DNA of 64,000 nt from Biomphalaria glabrata (lineage: Eukaryota; Mollusca; Gastropoda; Planorbidae): NCBI RefSeq assembly GCF_947242115.1, contig NC_074721.1, positions 36,953,254 to 37,017,253 on the forward strand, written 5' to 3'. This document shows positions 33,838 to 45,351 of this stretch, one piece after another. Position 1 is the stretch's first letter. Each line of letters opens with the position of its first letter. The notes under the pieces are model-generated. The model made no database searches. It was not told where the DNA came from and saw only the letters and a list, made by a program, of their open reading frames with translations. Position numbers and translations under genes: made by a program.

Positions 33838-35425
33838 CACATGCGGCCCGCCGGAGTGCTTCATGTGGCCCGCTGACACCTTAAGAATTCAGGTATGCAC
33901 ACACATTACACATATAAAAATGCAAATATATTAAAAATAAATAATGGTAAATATCAATAGAAATTATTCAATTTTTAAAATTCTTATCACTCATAATGAA
34001 GAGACTAAAGAAATATTCTCTAAACGTCATTCTAAAAAGTTTAAAGTAAACGAAGATTATTTTCAATGGCAATATTTCGAAAAATTCACTCAAAGACACA
34101 AGCCCAGGCCAGAATTTATTCAATGCCATGAAGAACTGTGTTGAAAATGTTGGGTTGGCTTGTACAATATGGCAAGGGTAACAACTGATGGAGTCCGTGT
34201 TTTGACTTAGAAAAACAGGCTTTGTATAATATAAAAAAACAATATCCCAAAAATAAACTTCTAACGGGAATTTTACAGAAAGCTGCATTGAATTTCAAAT
34301 GGCGTAGTGCCAACATCAACGCCAGTAATGAAATTATTGGCGTAGGGCCGACCTAAAGTAAAGGTAAATAAGGCAGCTACTTAGGGCACTTGAATGACAG
34401 GGGTCCTCTCGCAGGATACATGATTAATTGTTATAGAAAAGAATTAGCGAAAAATTATCTAAGGCCGGCTCTGACTGGCAGTTCCAAGAAGAACCTGAAG
34501 ATATAGAAACAAAACATTCCGATGTTCGGTGACAGTAGAATCAGCTGGCCTAGCCATTAGAAGAATATGCAATCTCAAGGAAGAAATTGTTAGATTCCTT
34601 GAAGGACATTGACTGTGACTTTGTTTCTAATATTTCTAATGAAGAGTTGAAGACAGACTTCATGTTTATCATCGGAAGCATTGCAATTGGTTGTTTGCAC
34701 ATGAAATGTATGTGCATCTTAAATCTTTTCAAACAAAGCTATTCCATTTCCTGAGGCCAGCAAGTGAAATCGGGTTTTTGTCATTTTCCTTAGCTGAAAG
34801 GTGAAACTATTTCTAGTGAGATGGTTGAAAAGTACAAGACTAATGTGGATTCCTTGATTGTGGAATTTAAAAGCCAATTTTAAGACGTCAAAAAATTGAA
34901 ACAGTTTTCTATACCCTCAGCTTAACATTTAGCGCAGAAGCTGATTCAGCTCCAGAATTATAACTCCAAGCAAAGTTTGACCTGAAAGACAAGTTCCTGT
35001 TAGTTCCAGGAGCTTCATGGTGCCAGAAGCTGTATATCAACACTATAGAAAACTTTACTGCTAAACTTTCATATTTTTGGAACCAATTCATCTGTGAACA
35101 TGTCATGCTTATTGACTGTAATTTGACAGCAGCCACAAGAAAAAAAACAACTAGTAAGCTAGTTCCACGGTTCCGGAACATGCACGAGAATAAACACTTA
35201 AATACTTCACAAAAAGTACAACTGGACATTTGTGGTGAAAATTAGAAAGTAAAATGACAATAGCAAAATTAAAGAAAATGTTTTCGTAAAATGAGTTCAA
35301 GAAATTGCTAACTCTTGAAGTAATTCCTCAATTGGAAGTGCAAAATAAACACTATATATTTATGCGACCCCCCAGTCGTCAACTTTTTTTTTAATGCGGC
35401 CCTCGGTAGATTATCATTGTATGAC
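33838..35425 (+). mobile_element. hAT transposon copy, degenerate (sister of 16081-18448)
   Basis: Left end CAGGGGTGGCCACATGCGGCCC matches the sister (given here in two parts, CAGGGGTGGC and CACATGCGGCCC). Inside, a decayed plus-strand transposase aligns with the sister, including NFNGNISK-, ELKTDFMF- and FRNMHENK-type stretches. The AATGCGGCCCTCGGTAGA end is near 35395-35410, but the last inverted bases are lost. An unrelated 140-bp piece with GGGCCGACC..GGCCGGCTCTG ends (about 34338-34476) is inserted in it. There is no minisatellite here, only one unit. Confidence 0.65.
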
Positions 35426-35699
35426 AACTTTTAGACAACATTTTATAACAATCAGTTCATTGAGTACTTAAAAAAAGTATTTTATAAAATGTCACACAGC
35501 CTTACAATACAATCAATCAGGAATATGGGAAACGGAATTTTGTTTACAAATTGGTTATAACTGAAAGCTAATAGTCAGACTTTGCAGATCATTCATGCAT
35601 TAAACATTTGGCACAAAGGCGTAGTTAGGGTATTTGATGCCCTGAGAGGGAGCTCCTCGTAATGCCTTCCAAAGCCAAACCAAAAAATAAAAACTAAAC
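35426..35699. other. No gene seen
   Basis: AT-rich; a GGCGTAGTTAGGG motif near 35620 recalls small inverted-repeat elements. Confidence 0.4.
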
Positions 35700-36455
35700 A
35701 TAACAGCCAAAACATTTCCCCCGTAGATTTCCATGACTTTTTCGTAAACTTTGCAATTTTAGGAGATTTCAAGGAGCTCCTGGTAAATCAGGAGGCCGCG
35801 GGAATTCTGTTATAAGTTTTAAAAATGGTTTAATTAAATAATTTACACCTAAAATTAGTGCTTATCCTTTGGATGGCTGCTTGGTCTTGCGGTTTGCGCA
35901 CTGGACTGTCGTTCAGATTTATCGATTGTCCAGGGTTCAAACCCTGCCCGCTCCCATCCCCCTTCGTCCTGCGGGAGGTTTGGACCTGGACGTGTAAAAG
36001 GTTAGAAAGAATTGAGGAAATTATTAAAGTAGCTGGATAAATAAATGTTTAATTTATATTTCAAATAGAATAGCTTGTACGATGAGTAGTTTTAAATGAG
36101 AAAATGAGTCCTTAGTTTGATGCCCCTCATCACTTGATGCTACGTGCGGCACGCACCATCCTAACATAGCTAGCTACTCCCCTTGATTTTGCAATTCTAG
36201 CAATTGAGCGTGATCTATGTAGAAACATAATTTTAACGATATACAGTATGACTTCGCAACACGTAAGGCTCTTAAAGTTAGTTTGATCGTGATTGTATAT
36301 TTAGTAATGAATAAATTAAATGCAAAGACTAATTTATTTTCTAGTACAAACTCTTCATTTTCACTTGTTATCCGTATCCCTACCCAAACCGGGCCCCGCG
36401 CAATCCGTTTAGCATAGGGCCCTGCAATGGTTAGGGCCGGCCCTTGGTAAATGTA
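35700..36455 (+). mobile_element. hAT-type remnant containing a SINE A insertion
   Basis: The left part (35700-35850) equals the repeat at 10735; the right part (36330-36450) is the reverse of the hAT end at 9966-10060 and finishes GGGCCGGCCCTTGG. A SINE A copy sits between them. No transposase is left. Confidence 0.5.
35871..36003 (+). repeat. tRNA-derived SINE, family A, 3-prime shortened
   Basis: GGATGGCTGCTTGGTC head, B box GGTTCAAACCC and CCTGCGGGAGGTTTGGAC body; the tail is cut after a GGACGTGTAAAA remnant. Confidence 0.8.
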
Positions 36456-36537
36456 TTTTTAAAGACCAGGACTAGGATTGCTTTATATATCTTTATGGAA
36501 AGTTTTTTGTGTGATTACAAAGATTTTTTCGGGGGGG

Positions 36538-36815
36538 GGGGATGGCTGAGTGGTTAAGCGCTTGGCTTCTGAACCTGGAGCCCTGAGTTTGAATCCCTGT
36601 CAAGATTGGCATTTTGAATGTTGGGGTTTTTATGGCGCTCCCTTTAATTCACCCAACTCTAATGGGTACGTGACTTTAGTTTGGGAAAAATAAAGACGGT
36701 TGCTCGTAGTGCTGGCCACATGAAACCTTTCAAGTTAACTTTAGGCCAAATAAACAGATGACCTTATCATTATCTGCCCCATAGCTCGCAAGGTCTGAAT
36801 GGGGAACTTTATAAA
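36538..36815 (+). repeat. tRNA-derived SINE, family B, best copy
   Basis: Leu/Ser-like head GGATGGCTGAGTGGTTAAGC, B-box-like GAGTTTGAATCC, then GTGGCGCTCCC-type and CATCTGCCCC..GCAAGGTCTGAA parts. It occupies the same position relative to exon 1 as the SINE B at 58746, so it was inserted before that duplication. Confidence 0.8.
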
Positions 36816-36899
36816 GATTATTTTGTAATTGAAACCTACAACATTCCACAAACGTGAACAGACAAAACACAGAGAAGTTCACTGAATGACCCTGTCCTG

Positions 36900-37547
36900 A
36901 TGCTTCCCTTGTCAATGAGCAGCACTGATATAGTCTGACAACCGTAAGGAGCAAACACGTTTCTGCACCAGTTCGTCCCAGACTTGATTGACAGGAAGTA
37001 GACCACTTCGCGGCTTGATGTACGGTAGTTTGAATGGAGCGAGATATTTTACCACTTTGATTCGAAGTAGAACAGGAAGCTTAGTGTGGAAAATATTAAT
37101 AGGAAAGGGAAACAAAGATTTTTGTGCTATTTCTAGAGATAACTCAGCGTGCAAAGCAAGGCCGGATTTAAGTAGTTCTAAGAGGCGCTGCACTTAAAGG
37201 AGGAGGGACATTTACATTTTAAAAAATCTATTATACGCATTTTATTATTAAATATAAGTTTTAGATTTATTGATATTATATTAAAGCTTAAAGAGGCGGG
37301 GGGGGGAGGGGGCTCAACAGGGCCACTTATACTACCAATGAAATGTAATTAAACTTTATGCATCTGTATAGAACAAAAATTAGTCACAACTGTTAAAGAA
37401 CCTATGAAGTAGCTTTGACTTAGGATGCATCATGGACTGAAATCACTCTAGATAAGTTTTTACAACACGGATATATTTAACAAAACTTGAATAAAAGTAA
37501 ATATCGCCTGGTTTATTCACAACTTGAACCTAACCAAGAATACAACA
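36900..37547 (+). promoter_or_regulatory. Upstream region of CTL5, paralogous to that of CTL7
   Basis: 36900-37547 aligns with 59090-59785 (for example CACTTCGCGGCTTGATGTAC, GGTAGTTTGAATGGAGCGAG, CTAAGAGGCGCTG). CTL7 has TATAAAAG 60 bases before its ATG; here the same place reads GAATAAAAG (about 37490), so the TATA box is damaged. Confidence 0.65.
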
Positions 37548-37614
37548 ATGTACCAGTCTCGTACTTCGCGGCTGCTGGTCCTTCTATCATCACTCGAACT
37601 TCTTAGTTCTATCG

Positions 37615-37840
37615 GTATGTGTTCGATTTACATAATATTTGCATTATATTCTAGTTGACTTAACAATATTTAATTATCTTATGTGATTAATTACAAACAT
37701 TCTTTAAGATAAAGTAGATATGTACGCTATTTTTTGTTTATTGATTAGCAAACGGTGAAAAATAAAAGTCTTAAAAAATTACAAGAAAGGTTCAATCCGT
37801 AAGGTGTTACCTACAACTTTGAGCGGGTGTAAAAATAAAC
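37615..37840 (+). repeat. Intron start paralogous to CTL7
   Basis: Matches 59853-60000 almost base for base at first (GTATGTGTTCGATTTACATA, then ATAATATTT and TTAACAATATTTAATTATCT) and then drifts. Confidence 0.7.
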
Positions 37841-38167
37841 TCAATGCAATATATTGAATAAGACTTGCATATCTTGATATTCTATAAACTTTTTAGAAAA
37901 AGCTAATAATATTCTACGTACATGTGTAAACTGGTACGACATTCTAAAAAACATTTTGAAAAACATACAACTTATATTAAGTGTAATTGTATCAATTAGT
38001 TGGGATCAGTCGTGTTGCCACGCGACAAACTGCCTTAGACATAATAAAACTATGCGACTAGAAAATATTTGTATCAATCGTTATTATTTAGTTTATAGTT
38101 TTCTCAATGCGCTATGATTCTATCACTTGTCTGGACCAGTAGTGAAAGGGGGAGGGAAGAAGGGTCT
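37841..38167. other. CTL5 intron, no further feature
   Basis: AT-rich; nothing recognisable up to the Gypsy insertion. Confidence 0.5.
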
Positions 38168-41063
38168 TGTCGTACTTTAACATAACAAAAACCATGCTAA
38201 ATATAGAGCTTTATTACGCTGAATGACAAACAACTGCACACATAGTAAAGATCACAACATATATATATATATATGGCCAGTACACAGTCTTACATATGTA
38301 AACAAACACTAGGGGCAACAATCGAATAAACAAATTCCCGACATTCACCCCACGTTTAAATTTTATACATATAACACAACAACAGATTGTCAAAGCAAAA
38401 TACAATGATGAATAAATAGAAATATCTAAACACATCTGCATTACTGGTTGATAGCAAAGTGTTTATCAAACACATTAGTCAGTTAAACCCTGTAATTGGG
38501 TTTTAATTTCTTTTCTCTTACGTTGAATCGGCAGGTTGGATTGGTTCAACAAAGTTACTTGGCGATGGTCGGGGCTTTAACCAAGTCCACTTCCCACGTT
38601 AAGATTGACGCGGTTGATTGGTTAGCAGGAGGGTTCAGAGTAGAGTTCTCTGCTCTGTTTTTTGTTTCGCTTTGAAGTGAGGGTGTCGCATTCCTGAACG
38701 AACCGTCTCTCAGCACAAAGGGTCTTACATTTTCTGTGAAACAGTCCTTTTTTGGGTGGCGCCAACAATCTTAAAGAAACTGTTTCTTATCGGCCCGTAG
38801 TCTCTCATGTGGAGTTTTATTCGTCGCCGTACAAAGAAGTGACCGAATTGAGTGCAACGCGTCTTGCAGTACTAGTTCCTATTGAGATGTAATCAAGTCC
38901 TGGGAGTGTAAGGCTAAAGTTATAGCCATACATCTCTATTTGGCCATTCCCTCTAGGATTGTAAGCAGTGGTCCTGCTCGTAGCCACCCCTCTTTCGTTA
39001 AGGTACTTCTGTACTTCAGTAGACATAAAGGAAGTACCTCTGTCGGTATGGACATAGGAAGGTAGCCCGAATAAGGCGAACAACTCATTTAGGCATTTAA
39101 CAACAGTAGCAGATGACATATCTGGGAATGCAAAGGCAAAAGGGAACCTAGAGAATTCGTCGATCGTGGTAAGCAGATATTTATTGCGTGAGTTGGAAGG
39201 AAGAGGCCCCTTAAAGCCCATGCTTATTCTTTCGAATGGCTGAGTGGCTTTGATTAATTGTCCTATTGGTTGCCTAAAGAATCGAGATTTAAGTTCAGCA
39301 CATATCTGGCCATGTTTGATCACTGTTCTGGCGTCATCGCAAGACAAAAGTAAAATTTTGATCTCACGAAATGTAGCATCCGAGTAACACCAGGGTGAGA
39401 CACACTATTGTGGAGTAACTTTAAGTCGTTACGTGACATTGCGGGTAAGTAGCGATTTCTGCTGAAAGTGTCGGTAGCTGTGTTCTGTGTACCTGGTATA
39501 TAAACGACGTCCTAGTGAAAGCAGGATAGCTCTAACCTCCACCTTTGAATCTTCTCATTCTTGATCTTGCCTTTATTTTGTCTACAATACATAAAGGACT
39601 CGGATCGCTGGTCTGTGACAAGGGTAAAGGGTCTTCAGATAAGAGAGTGTTTCCACTTTCTCAAAGATTCTACTATTGCATACGCTTCTTTTTTTAACGA
39701 TGAGTGCCTTCTTTTGCTTTGCGATAGTATCCGGGAAAAGAAGGAACAGGCCGGCCATCTTGGTTAAGTGTAGCTGTTATAGCTATGTCAGACGCATCTG
39801 TCTCCACTGTTAGCGGGCGATTGTAATCTATGGTGTAAACAGCGGATTTCTTGAGCTCGTCCTTTAGGTCCTGGAATGTTTGTTTGACTTCCTCAGGGGC
39901 AGGAAATCGTTTATTTCTAGCTAAGAGGCTGATTTTGTCTGAAAAGTTAGAAATCCATAGAGAAAAATAAGCCAGAAGGCCCACTATTCGTTTCTGTTCT
40001 CGCAGGTTCGACGAAGCATTTAATCCCCCTCAAGGCTCTGAATTTGGATTTTGAAGGTTCTATTACTTTTGGTCTTTTAGTAGTCTCTGAATCTCAGCAT
40101 TAATAAAATAAGTGTGTTGTAGTGAGTGTCTGCGTGACTTAGTTGCCACTGGGGTGCAGTTTGGAGTTAAGTTACCAAAAAGACTAGGCGCCTCTACTTT
40201 AGCTGGTCTAAGGGTACTTACACACAGGGGTGGTCTCTTTCCACTAAAGGGAATCTGTTGATACTCGTGTAGGCTTATGAAATCCAAACCTAGAATAATA
40301 TCTGAACATAATCCATCTCAAAGTGACAGTTTAATATTTTCATATGTTTCATCTTTGAGTCGAATGGTTGCAAAGGTATGGCCTTCAGTAACTCGAGACA
40401 AGTGAGTAGAAGTCATAAATATTCTGTCCAGGGAGGTTTTTATCGGACATTTGTGACTCCTGGCAACTCGAGCTGATACATAACTCTCACAGCTTCCAGT
40501 GTCTATCAAGGCTTTAAGTGGCACCTCAAGCTTTTGAAGAAAGGCGTCAATACCTTGACCCTGTTCTTGTCTACACGTGGCTAACTTGTGCCTTGCGAAT
40601 ACTTCGTTCTTAGGCTGTACATAGATGTTATTTAGTGACTGCATTGCATCTTCATACGTTTCTATGTCACTTATCATCTGGTACACCGATGGCGAAATGT
40701 AGTTAATTAATAGCTTCTTGTTATCAATGTTTTCTATGGTAACAACAGACAAAAAGTTTTTAAAGGTTTCATAATAGTGTAGCCACTTTTCTGATGCTTG
40801 TGAAGCGGTACGCTCAACATCAAACCTTTCCGGTCGAAACAGTCTATCCATGTCTAGAATCAATACCACACCTCGTAGATTCAGTGTAGTAAATTGTCGT
40901 GCTTTAGCATAATAAAAACCGTCTTACATATAGAGCTTTATTGCATTGAATGACAAACAACTGCGCACATAGTAAAGGTCACAACACGAAATATGGTCAG
41001 TACACAGTCTAACAAATGTTAACAAACACTAGGGACGACAATTGAATAAACAAATTCACGACA
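38168..41063 (-). mobile_element. Old broken Ty3/Gypsy LTR retrotransposon fossil
   Basis: Reverse-oriented element of about 2.9 kb between two LTRs of about 170 bp (38168-38343 and 40895-41063) that begin TGTCGT and end CGACA. Gag and protease traces lie at 40869-40318, a pol piece at 40287-40063, RNase H-like at 39984-39694 and integrase at 39347-38817. It is much shorter than an intact Gypsy (about 5 kb) and has several breaks. By eye roughly one base in eight differs between the LTRs, so it is not recent. It lies in the CTL5 intron, antisense to the gene. Confidence 0.85.
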
Positions 41064-41460
41064 GGGGTATCTTGTTGAATGTTTGCATTATTGTTTTTTA
41101 GATGCCAAAAAATGTTCCCTAAGGGTTCAAGAGTTCTTAAGGGGACTAATTCCTCTTATTCTACAACATCTGCCTAGAACGGGTTCTTCCCCTTGTTCAT
41201 GATATGAAACAAAATAATTAATTAACAATAGGTAATTAACTAATTGTTTATTTTTTATTATTACTATTATTGATTCTTGTGTTGTCAGGTAAAAGAAATA
41301 ATTATGCTAAATTTCAGCTTGATCCGAAATAAGGTGTTTTACATTTTCAAAAAAAGGTCTCTTAAAATTGAGGCCTGGTTGCTGCTAAACTGAAGGGGAT
41401 TCAAATCCTTAACTCACTGACTTTAATTATACATGAAAAGTGTAATTAACGCGTTATACA
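41064..41460. other. CTL5 intron with a piece of a dispersed repeat
   Basis: 41180-41330 resembles the repeat at 28330 (TTGATTCTTGTGTTGTC, AATTTCAGCTTGATCCGA). No gene. Confidence 0.45.
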
Positions 41461-41462
41461 GA

Positions 41463-41600
41463 TCTGAATCAGCCAAGAAAACCAACGACTTAGCAGAGTT
41501 TAAGTCATTAACATGCATGACTTATTGACCTAGGATCACGTGTAGGACGTAATTATCTTCTCTCTAGAAGTAACGTCTGTAGTCTATAAAACTATGAAAA
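41463..41600 (+). mobile_element. LINE 3-prime end, same family as 42870-43620
   Basis: GCAGAGTTTAAGTCATTAAC, CATGCATGACT, GTAGGACGTAATTATCTTCT and AAGTAACGTCTGTAGT match the end of the longer copy. Confidence 0.7.
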
Positions 41601-41679
41601 TTATTTTTAGCATTGTTTTTTTATAATTGTACCTTTTTGTTTTTCTTGTCTAGTATAATTAAAAAGTAAAGTCCCTGTT

Positions 41680-41905
41680 TCAGACCATACGATCTAGAGG
41701 GCCAAAGATGTAAAGGTCATTCCGTTTTTTTTGGGCAATGGTTAACGAGCAGGGTGTCACGTGGCCAGCACAACGACCAACTAAAGCAATGTACCCATTA
41801 GTGTTGATTGATTCAGGGGCGCCTTAAGAATCCCAAGATTTGAACCCAGGACCCCAGGAGGTTAAGCCAAGCTCTTGACCACTCAGTCAGCGCGCATCCA
41901 CCTCT
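41680..41905 (-). repeat. SINE B copy, reverse
   Basis: Minus strand reads GACTGAGTGGTCAAGAGCTT, TCCTGGGTTCAAATC, GGCGCCCCTGAATC and GTTGGTCGTTGTGCTGG as in family B. It ends about 40 bases before the CTL5 exon 2 acceptor. Confidence 0.75.
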
Positions 41906-42335
41906 GGTATAATTAGATCTACATACATTCTTTATACTTTGTTCCAGTTAACACAGATGGACAATTTAATAACGACCGTCCCAAGTTAGACCTTGAGAAT
42001 GCTATGAAGGTCCTGTTTCAACAACGCAAGTACAATTGTTCCTACTCGTGGATTGCCAGTGGGAATAGAGAGAAGGCTTAAGGCACTTCAAAAAAGCTCA
42101 AGTGAACTAAAATCTTTATTATTTCACACTCCTTTGAGCCACAATGACAAAACGTATCTAATCTCTAAGTTTCCTTACCAAAGTTCTGATGAAGCCAAGA
42201 CATACTGCACAGCTTTTGGCGGCTACCTGGCCGAAATTGATGACAAAAGCGAGTACGCTGCCCTCCAAAGATTCGTAAATAGTACATCAAATGTAGAAAT
42301 GGTTCTAATCGCAGGAACAGACGCCTCAAAAGAAG

Positions 42336-42869
42336 AAAAAATTAAAATGTTACTAGTTTATATAAAAGAATACCATTATTTTGGAAATAAAATATTTTAT
42401 ATCATATTATTTTTTGAAGCCGTAAAAACTCTTTGCATTAATATTTAATAAATATACAGAGAATTTGACTCCCTTTCTAATAGAGTATTACCTGTTTTTT
42501 TACTATTCGTAGTATTTACAAATTGGTGTAATTTTTATGAAAAATTGCCATAACACTATACGAATACGAATCAATTTCAGAAGAAAAAATGTTGCTGGTA
42601 AGCTTTCCACTTTTAGCTATCATGAAACTAGATTTTCAATGTCTTGTAAGTTTTTTACATCTATATTTGACGTACGGACAGTCCACCCAAAACTAACAGA
42701 ATCTCTTCCTTTTTCGGGCGTATCACTGCTGGGCCACGTTGACATTAATTAATACACTTTCTCGGTATTTGGGCCATATAGAACATTTAATAATATTAGC
42801 CCATATCGTGCCAAGGTACACTAAATGCACAATGTCATAGTATATGAATACTTATTTGTAGATTTGTGT
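42336..42869. other. Unclassified insertion between the CTL5 break and the LINE
   Basis: Starts exactly where lectin similarity stops. It contains a 71-codon frame (42537-42752) that I do not recognise. It could be 5-prime material carried in with the LINE or another element. Confidence 0.35.
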
Positions 42870-43620
42870 CTTATAGTATTTCTCGTCAGTTGTTAAGAGT
42901 AACAAAAAAACTAAAACAAATTAATTCCACTTATCTTATTCATGGCAAACCAGTATCACAGACTAAAAACGCAAAATACCTAGGTGTTATAATAAATGAA
43001 AAACTGTCATGGAATCCACATATTGATGAAACTACAAAAAAAATCAAACAAAGCATTAGGATTTATTAAAAGAAATTTCTATAAATCAAATAAGAACATA
43101 AAACTAAAATGTTACTTAACCTTGGTTAGGCCAATAATAGAATATGCATCCTCCCTTTGGGACCTCTCAACTCAAGAAAACATTAAGAAACTGGAACAGA
43201 CACAAAATAGAGCAGTGAGATTTATAACAAACGAATATTCACATTTGACTAGAGTAACACCTTTAGTAAAATCACTAAATTTAGAAAGCCTTCAGGACAG
43301 AAGGCTCAAAAGTAAAGTAGCAATCATACATAAAACACTGAACCATAATCTTCAAATACAAAAACAAAATTTAATAAAATACTCTGAAAGATAAAGGCAC
43401 ATTCCTCGTCCCATATGCTAGGACAAATTTGTACAAATACTCCTTCTTCCCTAGTGCTATTAGAGCATGGAATGGGTTGCCTGAGCTAGCCAGGAAAACC
43501 GGTGACTTGGCAGAATTTAAGTCATTGGTTAATATGCATGACTAAATGCATGACGCGTAGGACGTAATCATCTTCTTTTTTGAAGTAACGTCTGTATTAT
43601 ATAAGATAAGATAAGATTTT
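42870..43620 (+). mobile_element. LINE (Jockey/CR1-like) 3-prime part
   Basis: Codes the conserved end of RT and beyond: KNAKYLGVIINEKLSWNPHI, then LKCYLTLVRPIIEYASSLWD, KLEQTQNRAVRFI and LESLQDRRLKSKVAIIH. One frame change lies near 43040. The tail ends in (ATAAG)n at about 43604-43618, a typical LINE 3-prime repeat. The 5-prime part is missing, as usual for LINEs. Other ends of this family are at 41463 (plus) and 47880-48140 (minus). Confidence 0.82.
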
Positions 43621-43789
43621 CTAATTTAATCCTTTTACCAGGAAATTGAAACTAACTGCCATAAAATTTAACGCATTTTACAACTTTTTGTCAGCTTTAA
43701 TTTTCTTTTTTTTTTTCAATATTGTATAATCTAGAACGTATCAAGTTTTAAAAATGGATATTGAGAGCCAGATGCAATTTAAAATTGTT

Positions 43790-44275
43790 TAAAAAGATAT
43801 CTATCGCGGACGACAGCTTCTAAATCTACAAAAATACACACACTGTTGAAAACTTCTAAGAACAATAACTAAAGCCCGGTCGTGCGTGCGCGTTGGAGTG
43901 TCGTTCGGACTTATCGATGGTCCTGGGTTCAAACCCTGCCCTCTCCCATCCCCCATCGTCCTGCGGTAGGTGTGGGCTAGGAAGAAAATTATCTTCATCT
44001 CTAAAGGAACATCCGAAACATGTAAAACATTTTATAAACAAAAAGACAACAGGCTTTTCAGCGAGATAAACAGACTTCAAGTGCACTCAATACAACAGGC
44101 GTTAGGCTACAACACGCTGTTAATGAAACGTTGATGTTATTTTTCTGCGATAGTGTATTAGCGGATGTATAGTCGAGTGGCATAAACCTCTTGACTACTT
44201 TTCTAGAAAGGGGGAAAGGCGAGATCAAGCTAAGCTATTCTCCAAGATACTTGCTCCTCCCCATACGGCCGTAAA
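43790..44275 (+). repeat. Intron block paralogous to 60020-60400, with a SINE A inside
   Basis: AAATATCTATCGC, AGTGCACTCA, AGCGGATGTATAGTCGAGTG and ATACTTGCTCCTCCCC-type stretches occur in the same order at 60 kb. In CTL7 the block lies 170 bases after exon 1, so this copy marks the intron of another unit, probably that of CTL6, whose exon 1 has been lost. Confidence 0.75.
43876..44029 (+). repeat. tRNA-derived SINE, family A
   Basis: GGTTCAAACCC B box and the ACATCCGAAACATGTAAAAC end. The paralogous place near 60108 lacks it, giving an empty site. Confidence 0.85.
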
Positions 44276-44276
44276 A

Positions 44277-44668
44277 GAGATGAAATTGCTATAGCATAAA
44301 AGATGAGATTGCAATAGCATGAAAGGTGAGATTGCTATAGCATGAAATATGACATTTCTATAGCATAAGAGATGAAATTGCTATAGCATGAAAGGTGAGA
44401 TTGCAATAGCATGAAATATGACATTTCTATAGCATGAAAGATGAGATTGCTATACCATGAAATATGACATTTCTATAGCATGAAAGATGAGATTGCTATA
44501 GCATGAAATATGAAATTGCTAAAGTATGAAAGATGAAATTGCTATAGCATGAAATATGACATTTCTTTAGCATGAAAGATGAGATTGCTATAGCATGAAA
44601 GATGAGATTGCTATAGCATGAAAGATGAGATTGCTATAGCATGAAAGATGAGATTGCTATAGCATGAT
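44277..44668. repeat. Minisatellite, 23-bp unit, about 17 copies
   Basis: Unit GATGAGATTGCTATAGCATG plus AAA, with variants ATATGACATTTC. The paralogous place at 60390-60415 has one unit (GAGATTGCTCTAGCATAATG) followed by the same GATGAGCTA.ACAAGAT.GGATTTGAT-type flank. Confidence 0.9.
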
Positions 44669-45345
44669 GGATGAGCTAAACAAGATAGGATTTGATTCAA
44701 AATAAAGTAAAAATATGTTTAAACACTGTTATAAAACCAGTATTCTTATTAATCACTCTTGTTATCAAAAAGTATTTCCATGGTTGAGATCCATTTCAGA
44801 CCAGCATTATTATTAACAAAATTTTAAATTAACCTGAAATATTATTAAGATTAAGAAGTATTGCTATTAGGTGATCTCGTTGTATCGATACAATATTTCA
44901 ATTTATTGGCAATGTTATTAACCATCATCGATACAGTATTTTAGACTGCTGGCAATATTATAAACCATTATCCCTAGTCTTTAACAAAGATTTAAAACCC
45001 CTTTAAAAAAAATTGTTTCACTGAATATGTATATGTGTACCTGTGTGTTTCTTCATTGATGGACCCATTTCATCGCTTCCAACCCAGTTAGTTTTAAACA
45101 TTGAGAATGTCACCAAAAAAAAAAAAAAAAGTTTTTAACAAATATTATTTTTTAAAAATCCTGGTTAAGTGCATGTATAAATCTACTCAGACTTTTAAAA
45201 TTCTAGTTTGTTGATACAGCTCCATTCATGGAAAATTTAAACAACATTGTCTAGTCTACATCATTGGATCTAGATATTCGGAGTAGGAATATCTAGTTTG
45301 GTGATATGCCTATAGATCAAGACTCAAAATATTCCTGAAGATTTA
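44669..45345. other. Flank paralogous in part to 63600-63800; no gene
   Basis: TTGGCAATGTT.., CCCTAGTCTTTAA and GGACCCATTTCATCGCTTC occur in the same order near 63690-63800. No coding signal. Confidence 0.5.
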
Positions 45346-45351
45346 TTTATT

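Larger units (their letters stand above)
37548..42335 (+). pseudogene. CTL5: broken C-type lectin (exon 1 37548-37614; exon 2 remnant 41948-42335)
   Basis: Exon 1 is intact: a signal peptide starting MYQSRTSRLLVLLSSLELL, phase 1, donor G|GTATGT. Exon 2 opens after TTGTTCCAG with VNTDGQFNNDRPKLDLENAM and keeps the neck Cys. One extra base near 42060-42068 (GGGAATAGAGAG against GGGAAGGACCAA in CTL4) shifts the frame, giving TAA a few codons later. The lectin sequence then goes on in the new frame through [12 protein letters not shown] to GTDASKEE and ends abruptly at about 42335, before the sugar-binding motif. Unrelated sequence and a LINE follow. The intron holds an old Ty3/Gypsy copy. It cannot make a lectin; exon 1 could in principle serve CTL6. 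Confidence 0.82.

Noticed and set aside
42537-42752. 71-codon frame as a host gene
   Set aside because: No domain, no splice context, and it lies in the inserted sequence that broke CTL5.
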